A stretch of DNA of 64,000 nucleotides from Pseudomonas maioricensis (GCF_022790535.1 NZ_LOHG01000006.1:273090-337089), one strand, 5' to 3'. Counted from the stretch's first letter, positions 45,963 through 55,267 are shown. The notes: a model not told the origin generated them from the letters alone. Translations and numbers: made by a program.

Positions 45963-47020
45963 GCGATCTACCTAACGAACCGTCCGCCAGCCCCGAGCCT
46001 GTCATCGAGTTCAATATCGACCCGGCAGCGACTCCGGTAACGCCTGTGAGCAATCAGGCTCAGCAACGCCAGCGCGCCAGTCAATTGGCACAAGCGCTGC
46101 GCAAGGAACTGCAAAAAGCCGTGATTGGACAGGCTGCAGTCATTGATGACGTACTCACCGCATTGATTGGCGGCGGTCACGTCTTGCTGGAAGGTGTACC
46201 GGGCCTCGGTAAAACCCTGCTGGTGCGGGCGCTGGCCCGCTGTTTTGGCGGCGAGTTCGCGCGAATTCAGTTTACGCCTGACCTGATGCCCAGCGATGTC
46301 ACCGGGCACGCGGTCTATGACCTGCAAACCGAGCAGTTCAAACTGCGCAAGGGTCCGATTTTCACCAACCTGCTGCTGGCCGATGAAATCAACCGCGCCC
46401 CTGCCAAAACTCAGGCCGCACTGCTTGAAGCCATGCAGGAACGCCAGGTGACACTCGAAGGCAAGGCCATGTCGATTGCGCAGCCATTCATGGTGCTGGC
46501 AACGCAAAATCCGATCGAGCAGGAAGGGACGTATCCACTGCCCGAAGCCGAGCTGGATCGCTTCATGCTCAAACTGCGTATGGACTACCCGGACGTCGAA
46601 GAAGAATTGGCCATGGTTCGTCAGGTCACACGTTCGACCCGGGCCGACATGCTGGACGTGCAGCCACTACGCGTCGTGCTCCAGGCCAGGGAAGTACAAG
46701 CCTTGCAGCGCATCGCAAGCGAACTGCCTCTGGATGATCAGGTGCTGGACTATGCCATTCGGCTGGCCCGAGCCACACGTACCTGGCCAGGTCTGACCCT
46801 CGGTGCAGGCCCTCGGGCGTCAATTGCACTTGTTCGGGGCGGCCGAGCCAGAGCGTTGTTACGCGGGGGGGAGTTTGTCATTCCTGACGACGTCAAAAGC
46901 TGCGCGCTCGCCGTATTGCGCCATCGGGTGCGACTGGCGCCGGAGCTGGACATCGAAGGCCTGTCGATTGATCAAGTACTCGGACAACTGCTTGATCAGG
47001 TTCCGGCTCCCCGCCTATGA
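45959..47020 (+). CDS. MoxR-family AAA+ ATPase
   Basis: The 353-residue AAA+ ATPase has Walker A LLEGVPGLGKTLLVRALAR (about residue 80), Walker B NLLLADEINRAPAKTQAALL (about 142) and sensor 1 MVLATQNPIEQEGTYPLPEA. The lid domain (AGPRASIALVRGGRARALL) completes the fold. MoxR ATPases act as chaperones that assemble or activate partner complexes, usually with a VWA/DUF58 protein such as the one encoded next. The start at 45959 is favoured by AGGA upstream and ATGA overlap with the previous gene. Confidence 0.93.
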   Translation: MSDLPNEPSASPEPVIEFNIDPAATPVTPVSNQAQQRQRASQLAQALRKELQKAVIGQAAVIDDVLTALIGGGHVLLEGVPGLGKTLLVRALARCFGGEFARIQFTPDLMPSDVTGHAVYDLQTEQFKLRKGPIFTNLLLADEINRAPAKTQAALLEAMQERQVTLEGKAMSIAQPFMVLATQNPIEQEGTYPLPEAELDRFMLKLRMDYPDVEEELAMVRQVTRSTRADMLDVQPLRVVLQAREVQALQRIASELPLDDQVLDYAIRLARATRTWPGLTLGAGPRASIALVRGGRARALLRGGEFVIPDDVKSCALAVLRHRVRLAPELDIEGLSIDQVLGQLLDQVPAPRL

Positions 47021-48360
47021 AACACATGCTGAAACCGTCGCTTGCATTGCTCGGCTGGCTGGGAGCCATGGCGGCCTTGGCGCTGCTCCTCGGCATCCTG
47101 TCTGCGCTGGCCATCAAGGTGCCCGATGAACTCGGCCTGCTGTTTGGCGGGTTGCTGCTGGCGTTACTGATGATTGCGGCGGTCGATGCATTCCGGTTGA
47201 GTCGCACCGCATCACCGCGCCTGCAACGTCAGATTCCAGGCAGCCTGGCATTGGGCCGATGGACCGATGTGCGCCTGGAACTGAGTCATGACTACTCTGG
47301 CGAACTCATCGTGCAAGTGTTCGATCATTTGCCGGATGGTTTCGAGGCCGAGCATCTTCCTCAAATCATTACGTTGCGGCCCGGCGAGCAGGCTCAACTG
47401 ACCTACAGGCTGCGTCCGCTGCAACGCGGGCATTTCAAGCTTGCGCAATGTGAACTGGAGTTGCCCAGCCCGATGGGGCTTTGGCGGGCTCGTCGCCGCC
47501 TGACATTGAACGACAGCACGCGGGTCTATCCAGACTTCACCCAGATCAACGGAGGCCAGTTGCACGCCGTTGAGAACTGGCTTAGCCAGATAGGCGTGCG
47601 CCAGCGTCAGCGCCGCGGCCTGGGTATGGAGTTCAACCAGCTACGGGAGTTTCGAGAAGGCGATAGCCTGCGGCAAATCGACTGGAAAGCAACCGCCCGC
47701 CACCGAGCGCCCATCGCACGTGAATATCAAGAGGAAACCGACCAGCAAATCATCTTCATGCTCGATTGCGGCCGACGCATGCGCAGCCAGGACGGCGCGC
47801 TTTCGCATTTCGATCACGCCCTCAACGCTTTACTGCTGCTGGGGCATGTCGCGCTACGCCAAGGCGACGCAGTGGGGTTATCGACTTTTTCCACCGGGCA
47901 GGACCGCTACCTTGCGCCCGTGAAGGGGCCGAGTCAGTTGAACACCTTGCTCAATAGCGTTTACGACCTGAGTACCACCCGCAAATCTGCCGATTACAGC
48001 GCCGCTGCACGTCAGCTGTTAGCCAGGCAGAAACGCCGGGCGCTGGTGGTATTGATGACCAATGTGCGCGATGAGGATGACGAAGAATTGCTATCGGCGG
48101 TCAAACTACTCGGCCAGAAACACAGGATTCTGGTGGTCAGCTTGCGCGAAGAGGTACTGGACACTCTGCGGCAATCGCCCGTCCAGACCTATGAAGAAGC
48201 ACTGTTGTATTGCGGGACCATCGATTTCTTGAACGCCCGCACCGAACTGCATCAACGCTTGGGCGCTCACGGAATCCCGGTTCTGGACTCACGACCAGCG
48301 GATCTTGGCCCAGAGCTGATCAGTCGCTATCTGAGCTGGAAAAAATCCGGGGCGCTGTGA
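47017..48360 (+). CDS. DUF58 / VWA-like domain-containing protein
   Basis: The 447-residue protein has two N-terminal TM helices (LALLGWLGAMAALALLLGIL and LGLLFGGLLLALLMIAAVDAF). A beta-rich region and the DUF58 signature FREGDSLRQIDWKATARH (about residue 212) follow. A VWA-like fold completes it (IIFMLDCGRRMRSQDG, with MIDAS-like D-x-G-R-x-M instead of the full DxSxS). It is the usual partner of the MoxR ATPase encoded immediately upstream and overlaps it by four bases. It closes the operon; a REP pair follows. Confidence 0.9.
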   Translation: MKHMLKPSLALLGWLGAMAALALLLGILSALAIKVPDELGLLFGGLLLALLMIAAVDAFRLSRTASPRLQRQIPGSLALGRWTDVRLELSHDYSGELIVQVFDHLPDGFEAEHLPQIITLRPGEQAQLTYRLRPLQRGHFKLAQCELELPSPMGLWRARRRLTLNDSTRVYPDFTQINGGQLHAVENWLSQIGVRQRQRRGLGMEFNQLREFREGDSLRQIDWKATARHRAPIAREYQEETDQQIIFMLDCGRRMRSQDGALSHFDHALNALLLLGHVALRQGDAVGLSTFSTGQDRYLAPVKGPSQLNTLLNSVYDLSTTRKSADYSAAARQLLARQKRRALVVLMTNVRDEDDEELLSAVKLLGQKHRILVVSLREEVLDTLRQSPVQTYEEALLYCGTIDFLNARTELHQRLGAHGIPVLDSRPADLGPELISRYLSWKKSGAL

Positions 48361-48392
48361 TACATCGCACTGCCATGCAGCAAACCGTATAC

Positions 48393-48466
48393 CTGTAGGA
48401 GCTGCCGAAGGCTGCGATAGCGGTATGTCAGGAGAAATGCTTCGCAGCCTTCGGCAGCTCCTACAG
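48393..48466. repeat. REP inverted pair, GCCGAAGGCTGCGA subtype
   Basis: CTGTAGGAGCTGCCGAAGGC (from 48393) faces its complement ending at 48466 around a ~25-base loop. It lies between the MoxR operon and the convergent PilZ gene. Same subtype as the pairs at 5299 and 27939. Confidence 0.88.
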
Positions 48467-48549
48467 AAAAACGTAAGAGCCAACTTGTGGGCGAGGCGGC
48501 CTTCGCACGATGCAGGCACAACGTCTCGCCTGCGAGATAACGCGTTGCG

Positions 48550-48924
48550 TCAGGCCGACGCTTCCATCGGATAAAAACTGAAGTAGTGCCTCAGGGCACG
48601 GATCAGCTCCGCATACTCTGGCGGCGACTCGGTCAGTATGAATCCAGAGTCGTAGCTACCGGGCGTCTCATCTTCATGACACCACAGGCAGGTTGCGGTC
48701 ACTTCCAGCGTTACAGGCGTTCCGCGCTCACAGGGTACCTGCATGCGCAGTTCAAAATCAGCGCCTACCAGCATTGGCAGATCACTGATGAGCATCAACC
48801 CCTGCTCGGAAACATTGCCCAGACAGCCTAATTGCTTGTTGGTGTAGCGATTGAAAACCCGTAGGTAGCAAGGCAGTTGATGCCGTTCGATTCTTCGCTC
48901 TTTCAACATAGATAAAGCCGCCAT
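48550..48924 (-). CDS. PilZ domain-containing protein
   Basis: The 124-residue single-domain PilZ protein has an N-terminal ERRIERHQLPCYLRVFNR segment. It supplies the RxxxR c-di-GMP binding motif (R10-R14 region), followed by a D/N-x-S-x-x-G type motif in GNVSEQGLML (N38-S40-G43). It therefore should bind c-di-GMP. An ATG 15 bases further in is an alternative start. A diguanylate cyclase is encoded 3.3 kb away. The process it controls is not shown by the sequence. Confidence 0.87.
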   Translation of the reverse strand: MAALSMLKERRIERHQLPCYLRVFNRYTNKQLGCLGNVSEQGLMLISDLPMLVGADFELRMQVPCERGTPVTLEVTATCLWCHEDETPGSYDSGFILTESPPEYAELIRALRHYFSFYPMEASA

Positions 48925-49144
48925 AGGTGACCATTGAGCATGGTCGCGCTAAAACTCCTGATAACCGCCAAGACGGTCAGCGTCCCTGATTCAGACAAAC
49001 CTTGGATTTGTCTTAGCAGTGAAACGTGACTCTGACCCGTTACAAGTCCTGGAAGTCACGTGCGTTCGTCTGCTTTTACAGAGACTAGACCAACTGCGCC
49101 GTTCAGCCACTCAAAAGCGATACAGAAGATTCAAACGGGTGTAT

Positions 49145-49519
49145 CTAACGTTTTACAGGGCTGACCTGTGCAGTCTGCACCCGTGGATAGTGACCTAATT
49201 GCTGAAGGGTCTCCAGTCGGGCACGAGCCCTGAAAGCGTACTCACTGTAAGGGTATTGGGTGATGATGAACTGATAGGTCTGCGCTGCATCGACAAACAG
49301 TTTCTGCCGCTCCAGACACTGCCCACGCAGCATCGACACTTCAGGCTGAACATATCGGCGCGACCGGCTTTGACGATCGACCTTGGACAGGCTCAACATT
49401 ACGGCCTCGCAGTCACCACGGTCATAGGACCGATAGGCGCTGTTCAAATTGGAATTCATGGCCATCCGGGTGCAGCCGCTGACAGCTGCCAGCAATACTA
49501 AAATCATCACGATTCGCAT
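49145..49519 (-). CDS. Small lipoprotein with TPR-like helices
   Basis: The 124-residue protein starts at the ATG at 49519, with AGGAG six bases upstream. A lipoprotein signal, MRIVMILVLLAAVSGC, puts the lipidated Cys at residue 16. A helical part (NSAYRSYDRGDCEAVMLSLSK, then LFVDAAQTYQFIITQYPYSEYAFRARARLE) resembles one and a half TPR units, as in BamD/YbgF-type proteins. The envelope location is clear; the partner is unknown. It diverges from pyk. Confidence 0.8.
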   Translation of the reverse strand: MRIVMILVLLAAVSGCTRMAMNSNLNSAYRSYDRGDCEAVMLSLSKVDRQSRSRRYVQPEVSMLRGQCLERQKLFVDAAQTYQFIITQYPYSEYAFRARARLETLQQLGHYPRVQTAQVSPVKR

Positions 49520-49694
49520 GGGACTCTCCTGTGCTCTGCAATGTATCGGCCTGAAACAAGATTTCTTCAAGCAGGTTTGACACCGATCGTCAGCCGATTG
49601 TGCACTGGCAAAACATCGCGGTAGTGCAAAGAAACATGACTACAGATCAAGACAGTAGTAGCCTCTCGCTGCGCTTCATATAAGGAGTTTGTGC

Positions 49695-51146
49695 ATGACC
49701 GTTCGCCGCACCAAAATCGTCGCCACTCTTGGCCCTGCCAGTAACTCACCGGAAGTCATCGAACAATTGATCCTCGCGGGTCTGGACGTTGCTCGCCTGA
49801 ACTTCTCCCACGGCACCCCGGATGAGCACAAGGCACGCGCCAGGCTTATTCGCGAAATCGCCGCAAAGCACGGGCGTTTCGTCGCTCTGCTGGGTGACCT
49901 GCAAGGTCCGAAAATTCGTATCGCCAAGTTCGCTGGCAAGAAAATCGAACTGAAAGTCGGTGACAAGTTCACCTTCTCCACTGTTCATCCGCTGACCGAA
50001 GGCAACCAGCAAATCGTGGGTATCGACTACCCGGATCTGGTCAAGGATTGCGGCGTAGGCGACGAGCTACTGCTCGACGACGGTCGCGTGGTCATGCGCG
50101 TCGACACCCAGACTGCCGACGAACTGCACTGCACCGTGCTGATCGGTGGTCCATTGTCTGACCACAAAGGCATCAACCGTCGCGGTGGCGGCCTCACTGC
50201 CCCGGCGTTGACCGAAAAAGACAAACTGGACATCAAGCTGGCTGCCGAAATGGAGCTGGACTATCTGGCCGTTTCGTTCCCGCGCGACGCCGCTGACATG
50301 GAATACGCCCGTAAGCTACGTGACGAGTCGGGCGGTACTGCCTGGCTGGTGGCGAAGATCGAACGTGCTGAAGCCGTGGCTAACGACGAAGTGCTGGACG
50401 CGCTGATCCGCGCCAGTGATGCCGTCATGGTTGCCCGTGGCGACCTGGGCGTTGAAATTGGTGACGCAGAGCTGGTTGGCGTGCAAAAGCGCATCATCCT
50501 GCACGCTCGTCGTCATAACAAAGCGGTGATCGTAGCGACGCAGATGATGGAGTCCATGATCTCCAGCCCGATGCCGACTCGCGCCGAAGTCTCCGACGTG
50601 GCCAACGCCGTGCTCGACTACACCGACGCTGTGATGCTGTCTGCTGAAAGTGCCGCCGGTTCTTATCCGATCGAAGCCGTTCAGGCCATGGCCCGTATCT
50701 GTATCGGCGCTGAGAAGCACCCGACAGGTAAAACCTCCAGCCACCGCATTGGTCACTCGTTCACCCGTTGTGACGAAAGCATCGCGCTGGCGGCCATGTA
50801 CACCGCCAACCACTTCCCTGGCGTGAAAGCGATCATTGCCCTGACTGAAAGCGGCTATACCCCGCTGATCATGTCGCGCATCCGCTCCTCGGTGCCGATC
50901 TACGCGTTCTCCCCGCACCGCGAAACCCAAGCGCGCGCGGCCATGTTCCGTGGCGTTTACACCGTACCGTTCGACCCGGCCAACCTGCCACCAGGCCAGG
51001 TCAGCCAGTCTGCAGTGGACGAACTGCTCAAGCGCGGTCTCGTTGAGCAAGGCGATTGGGTCATCCTCACCAAGGGTGATAGCTACCACACCATCGGTGG
51101 CACCAACGGCATGAAGATCCTGCACGTCGGCGATCCTCTGGTCTAA
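49695..51146 (+). CDS. pyk: Pyruvate kinase
   Basis: A 483-residue enzyme from the ATG at 49695 (TAAGGAG seven bases upstream). The barrel has TKIVATLGPASNSPEVIEQL and LDVARLNFSHGTPDEHKARA. The catalytic Lys lies in WLVAKIERAEAV, followed by VMVARGDLGVEI and TQMMESMISSPMPTRAEVSD. The C-terminal allosteric domain follows from ~residue 350. It converts PEP and ADP to pyruvate and ATP. The length fits the PykA form of pseudomonads. A strong terminator follows. Confidence 0.96.
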   Translation: MTVRRTKIVATLGPASNSPEVIEQLILAGLDVARLNFSHGTPDEHKARARLIREIAAKHGRFVALLGDLQGPKIRIAKFAGKKIELKVGDKFTFSTVHPLTEGNQQIVGIDYPDLVKDCGVGDELLLDDGRVVMRVDTQTADELHCTVLIGGPLSDHKGINRRGGGLTAPALTEKDKLDIKLAAEMELDYLAVSFPRDAADMEYARKLRDESGGTAWLVAKIERAEAVANDEVLDALIRASDAVMVARGDLGVEIGDAELVGVQKRIILHARRHNKAVIVATQMMESMISSPMPTRAEVSDVANAVLDYTDAVMLSAESAAGSYPIEAVQAMARICIGAEKHPTGKTSSHRIGHSFTRCDESIALAAMYTANHFPGVKAIIALTESGYTPLIMSRIRSSVPIYAFSPHRETQARAAMFRGVYTVPFDPANLPPGQVSQSAVDELLKRGLVEQGDWVILTKGDSYHTIGGTNGMKILHVGDPLV

Positions 51147-51165
51147 GACCGCCCGCGCAGGAAAC

Positions 51166-51201
51166 AAAAAGCCCCGGCTCGTAAGAGTCGGGGCTTTTTT
51201 T
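51166..51201 (+). terminator. pyk terminator
   Basis: An A-rich lead (CAAAAAGCCCCG) pairs with CGGGGCTTTTTTTG through the stem AGCCCCG (51170-51176) and CGGGGCT (51189-51195), with further pairing inside, and ends in seven T residues. Confidence 0.92.
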
Positions 51202-51290
51202 GTATCTGATGACCGAGGGTTAACCGCAGCGCACTTCTGTAGGAGAGACGCCGGTGTCTATGGCACCACGCAATCTCGCATTTGAATGCT

Positions 51291-52229
51291 TTAATCACGC
51301 CCCACAAACACATCCGCCAAGACCTGATTACGCGGAATACCCGCCAGATAGAGTCGCTTGGCAAAGGTCTCTACACTGTGTGGGCTGCCACAGACCAGCG
51401 CCATGGTCTTGCGCGACAGCATGCGCAGGTCTGCAAGCGTTGCCTCCAGTTCATCAGCCGTTACTAGCTGCACTTGAACACTGCCATGATTACTTACCAA
51501 CTCAGTCAGTTCGGTACGCAGGTAATGCTCGCCGCCGTCGCGCGCCAAATGGATAAGCCTGATGGGCCCCTGATGATCCTGACGCAGTGCCTCACGCAGC
51601 ACGCCCCATAACGGCCCTAGTCCGGTCCCGGCGCCCAGCAATAACAAAGGCCGCTCTTGCCAGTCCGGATCATATTGCAACGCCCCGCCACGCAGTTCGC
51701 CCAATCCTAGGCCCTCACCGACAAGCAGGTTTCGAGCGATATCAGCAAAAGCGCCCGATCGGCCGCAATCGATATGAAACTCCAGAAAACGGTCTTCTCC
51801 CGGCACACTCGCCAGTGAATACGGCCGGGCAATACCGCTTTCAGTCCACAACACCAGATGCTGACCCGCGCGGTAACGCAACGGTCGCTGCGGCTCAAGG
51901 CGTAAACGCAGCACCGCAGGGCTGAGCCAGGCACACTCCGCAACCTGCGCTGGCAGGCCGTCACGCAGAGGATCAAACGCCTGGACTGTCAAACTCTGCG
52001 TGACACGACACTGGCAAGCCAGCCGCCAGCCCTCCTGACGTTTACCCGCATCCAGCGCCTCTGGCAGCGCATCCTCGGGTTCGCCATCGATGCAGCGCAC
52101 CAGGCAGGCATGGCAACTGCCCGCTCGACAGCTATAAGGGACGCTTACGCCAGCCTGGTTGAGGCTATCAAGTAAATTGCTCCCTGCTGCAACCGTCCAG
52201 TGACGGTCGCCCACATGCAACTCAGGCAT
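51291..52229 (-). CDS. Ferredoxin reductase with N-terminal 2Fe-2S domain
   Basis: The 312-residue protein starts at the ATG at 52229, eight bases inside the upstream cyclase gene. An N-terminal plant-type 2Fe-2S domain (SLNQAGVSVPYSCRAGSCHACLVRC, with a further Cys near residue 75) is followed by an FAD domain (RPYSLASVPGED). An NAD-binding domain follows (LLLLGAGTGLGPLWGVLREA, MALVCGSPHSV). The architecture matches oxygenase reductases and CDP-6-deoxy-glucoseen reductase-like (AscD/VanB class) proteins. No oxygenase lies beside it, so the electron acceptor is unknown. Confidence 0.87.
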   Translation of the reverse strand: MPELHVGDRHWTVAAGSNLLDSLNQAGVSVPYSCRAGSCHACLVRCIDGEPEDALPEALDAGKRQEGWRLACQCRVTQSLTVQAFDPLRDGLPAQVAECAWLSPAVLRLRLEPQRPLRYRAGQHLVLWTESGIARPYSLASVPGEDRFLEFHIDCGRSGAFADIARNLLVGEGLGLGELRGGALQYDPDWQERPLLLLGAGTGLGPLWGVLREALRQDHQGPIRLIHLARDGGEHYLRTELTELVSNHGSVQVQLVTADELEATLADLRMLSRKTMALVCGSPHSVETFAKRLYLAGIPRNQVLADVFVGRD

Positions 52230-53349
52230 CAACGTTTTCCCAACCCGCCATACAACGATTACGCCCGGCACGTTTGGCCCGATAGAGCGCCAGATCTGCT
52301 CGCTGCAACGCCTCATCAAGGTTGTCGCCACGCTGTAGCAAGGTCATGCCCACCGACAGGCTCAGGCTGCAGTCGGGCAACGTCGGCAACTCAACACGGC
52401 TAAAAGCCTCACGTACACGCTCACAACAATCGATCAGTTGTTGCTCGTTGCATTGCGGTATGAACAACACAAACTCCTCTCCACCGTAGCGCGCCAGTAC
52501 ATCACTGTCGCGCAGGCAATCTTCAGCACGGGCCGCAAAAGCCTGGAGTACCTGGTCGCCTGCCGAATGACCATAGTTATCGTTGATGCGCTTGAAGTGA
52601 TCGAGGTCGATCAAGGCCAGCCCATGGGAAGCGTCACTGCCCAGCAGATTCAATTCCCTGGCGGCCATGCGCAAAAAGTAGCGGCGATTGTACAGATTGG
52701 TGAGCTCATCGGTAGCAGCCAACTCTTCAAGCTGCGCCATCATCCCGCGCAATGTGTCTTGGTGAGCCTGCAGGGCATAGCGGCGATGACGCATTCGCTG
52801 GCGCTGGGCATTTACATAACCGGCAAACAGGCTAAGCCACAGCAGCATGACGAACAGTGCACTGATCTGCAGGAGCACGGTTCCAGGTTTGCGCATGCTT
52901 CCGTCGAGGAACTCCCACAGGTTGATACCGGCAAAACTCAGCAGTACCAACACTGCACATCGGGCAAAGACCATTGGCGTCAATTGAAACAGGCCAAACA
53001 GAAGGATTGGCGCATACACAATCAAAAATACACCACGGGCCCCATCCAGACATGAAAGCAGCCAGGTCAGCCAACACAGGGCGAGCAATACTTGAAACTC
53101 AGTCAGACTGGCATCAGTGAAACGCTGGTTCAGCTTGGTCAGAAATACGGCAAATACGGCAAGCTGACTCAATACCACCAAAACGCAGGTAATCACTGTC
53201 ACCAGCATCGGCTGATGCATTTCTCCCGTATAAATTGCCAGCCAGCTCAGCACTGTGACTAATAGATAAGTCGCCGCCGCCAGGCCAAAACGCTTCAGAA
53301 AAAGGGATTGTGTGGCGGGAGATATTTCCCGTGCGCTTATCGTGCTCAA
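52222..53349 (-). CDS. Membrane-bound diguanylate cyclase (GGDEF)
   Basis: The 375-residue protein has an N-terminal region with about six TM helices (LAAATYLLVTVLSWLAIYTG, LVTVITCVLVVLSQLAVFAV and others to ~residue 180). A short coil and a C-terminal GGDEF domain follow: TDELTNLYNRRYFLRMAARE, then ARYGGEEFVLFIPQ with an intact GGEEF active site. RDSD five residues upstream is an inhibitory I-site. It should make c-di-GMP and be product-inhibited. It is co-transcribed with the overlapping ferredoxin reductase gene. The signal sensed by the membrane part is unknown. Confidence 0.93.
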   Translation of the reverse strand: MSTISAREISPATQSLFLKRFGLAAATYLLVTVLSWLAIYTGEMHQPMLVTVITCVLVVLSQLAVFAVFLTKLNQRFTDASLTEFQVLLALCWLTWLLSCLDGARGVFLIVYAPILLFGLFQLTPMVFARCAVLVLLSFAGINLWEFLDGSMRKPGTVLLQISALFVMLLWLSLFAGYVNAQRQRMRHRRYALQAHQDTLRGMMAQLEELAATDELTNLYNRRYFLRMAARELNLLGSDASHGLALIDLDHFKRINDNYGHSAGDQVLQAFAARAEDCLRDSDVLARYGGEEFVLFIPQCNEQQLIDCCERVREAFSRVELPTLPDCSLSLSVGMTLLQRGDNLDEALQRADLALYRAKRAGRNRCMAGWENVDA

Positions 53350-53719
53350 AAAGGATTCCTTCCCATAGTGGCACCAAGCCCGGAACTTTAGACTCTCATC
53401 GAAAAGTTTCCAGCCAATACAGGTTAAATACGTTCAAATAGATTCAATTGCAACTCGCATCCCCGCCGTTGGGTCCCCCTTGATACGGGGGTTTGACGGC
53501 ATTATTGCCAGCGAGACCCGCCGGTGCTGGGCAAAGCCATTCGACCGGCAAAAAAATGCGAAGCGCAAAACCGATGGATGGACCCAAGAGGTTGCGGGTT
53601 ATACTGCCGCGCCTTTTTGTCGCAGCCAGCCACGCTGTTGCAGCCATGAGACATCGTTCGAACGCAGATGGCTCAGACTATATTTTGAATGTTCCCGTCC
53701 TAAAGAGGAGCGCGCACAC
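53350..53719. other. Promoter region between the cyclase gene and fumarase gene
   Basis: A 370-base gap between divergent genes. No gene is seen. An open frame continues upstream from the fumarase ATG but its amino-acid sequence is unlike class I fumarases. TTGATACGGGGG near 53480 and GGGTTATACTGC near 53595 are weak promoter-like elements; I cannot choose between them. Confidence 0.45.
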
Positions 53720-55243
53720 ATGACCGTGATCAAGCAAGACGACCTGATTCAGAGCGTAGCCGACGCCCTGCAATTCATTTCCTACTACCACCCGGTAGAT
53801 TTCATTCAGGCCATGCACGAAGCCTATCTGCGCGAGGAGTCGCCTGCTGCACGTGACTCCATGGCACAGATCCTGATCAACTCGCGCATGTGCGCGACCG
53901 GTCATCGCCCGATCTGCCAGGACACCGGCATCGTCACCGTATTCGTGCGTGTTGGCATGGACGTACGTTGGGACGGGGCCACCATGGGCCTCGACGACAT
54001 GATCAACGAAGGCGTGCGCCGTGCTTACAACTTGCCGGAAAACGTCTTGCGCGCCTCGATCCTGGCCGATCCGGCCGGTGCGCGTAAAAACACCAAAGAC
54101 AACACTCCAGCCGTTATCCACTACTCCATCGTCCCGGGTAACACCGTGGAAGTGGACGTGGCTGCCAAAGGCGGCGGCTCGGAAAACAAATCGAAAATGG
54201 CGATGCTCAACCCGTCCGACTCGATCGTCGACTGGGTCCTGAAAACCGTGCCGACCATGGGCGCCGGCTGGTGTCCGCCTGGCATGCTCGGCATTGGTAT
54301 TGGCGGTACTGCTGAGAAAGCCGCCGTCATGGCCAAAGAAGTGCTGATGGAGTCCATCGACATCCATGAGCTGAAAAAGCGCGGCCCGTCCAGCCGTATC
54401 GAAGAGATGCGCCTGGAACTGTTCGAAAAGGTCAACCAACTGGGCATCGGTGCCCAGGGCCTCGGCGGTCTGACCACCGTGCTCGACGTGAAGATCATGG
54501 ATTACCCGACTCACGCGGCCTCGCTGCCGGTGTGCATGATTCCTAACTGTGCCGCCACCCGCCACGCGCATTTCGTGCTTGATGGTTCCGGCCCGGCCTC
54601 GCTGGAAGCGCCATCGCTGGATGCCTACCCGGAAATCGTCTGGGAAGCAGGCCCGTCGGCCCGTCGCGTCAACCTCGACACCCTGACCCCGGAAGACGTG
54701 CAAAGCTGGAAGCCGGGCGAAACTGTCCTGCTCAACGGCAAGATGCTCACCGGCCGCGACGCAGCACACAAGCGCATGGTCGAAATGCTCAACAAGGGCG
54801 AAACCCTGCCAGTGGACCTCAAAGGTCGCTTCATCTACTACGTCGGCCCGGTTGATCCGGTGCGCGAAGAAGTGGTTGGCCCGGCTGGCCCGACTACCGC
54901 CACGCGGATGGACAAATTCACCCGGCAGATCCTTGATCAAACCGGCCTGCTGGGCATGATCGGCAAATCCGAACGCGGCCCGACCGCTATCGAAGCGATC
55001 AAGGACTACAAGGCCGTGTACCTGATGGCGGTCGGCGGTGCTGCTTATCTGGTGGCTCAGGCGATCAAGAAGTCGAAAGTCGTGGCCTTTGCCGAGCTGG
55101 GCATGGAAGCGATCTACGAGTTCGAAGTTAAAGACATGCCTGTGACGGTCGCCGTAGACAGCAAGGGCGAATCCGTACACATCACCGGCCCGCAGATCTG
55201 GCAGAAAAAGATAAGCGACAGCTTGGCGGTGGAAGTGCAGTAA
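53720..55243 (+). CDS. fumA: Class I fumarate hydratase (4Fe-4S)
   Basis: A 507-residue enzyme from the ATG at 53720, with GAGGAG nine bases before it. The N-terminal Fe-S hydratase domain contains MAQILINSRMCATGHRPICQDTG and NCAATRHAHFVLDGSG, with cluster-ligand cysteines. The C-terminal beta domain carries GPASTTATRMD-like GPAGPTTATRMDKFTRQIL and LMAVGGAAYLVAQAIKKSKV. It interconverts fumarate and malate in the TCA cycle. Its length matches Pseudomonas class I fumarases, which are iron-dependent alternatives to FumC. Confidence 0.95.
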   Translation: MTVIKQDDLIQSVADALQFISYYHPVDFIQAMHEAYLREESPAARDSMAQILINSRMCATGHRPICQDTGIVTVFVRVGMDVRWDGATMGLDDMINEGVRRAYNLPENVLRASILADPAGARKNTKDNTPAVIHYSIVPGNTVEVDVAAKGGGSENKSKMAMLNPSDSIVDWVLKTVPTMGAGWCPPGMLGIGIGGTAEKAAVMAKEVLMESIDIHELKKRGPSSRIEEMRLELFEKVNQLGIGAQGLGGLTTVLDVKIMDYPTHAASLPVCMIPNCAATRHAHFVLDGSGPASLEAPSLDAYPEIVWEAGPSARRVNLDTLTPEDVQSWKPGETVLLNGKMLTGRDAAHKRMVEMLNKGETLPVDLKGRFIYYVGPVDPVREEVVGPAGPTTATRMDKFTRQILDQTGLLGMIGKSERGPTAIEAIKDYKAVYLMAVGGAAYLVAQAIKKSKVVAFAELGMEAIYEFEVKDMPVTVAVDSKGESVHITGPQIWQKKISDSLAVEVQ

Positions 55244-55267
55244 GCAGGCCCTGCCACGTAACGACAT

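Noticed and set aside
51238..51262. Single REP-like half (CTGTAGGAGAGACGCC) after the pyk terminator
   Set aside because: No opposing arm is nearby and the match is limited to the GTAGGAG head, so I do not call a REP element.
53480..53719. N-terminal extension of the fumarase frame by 80 codons
   Set aside because: The extension is basic and unlike class I fumarases, and GAGGAG sits nine bases before the internal ATG at 53720.
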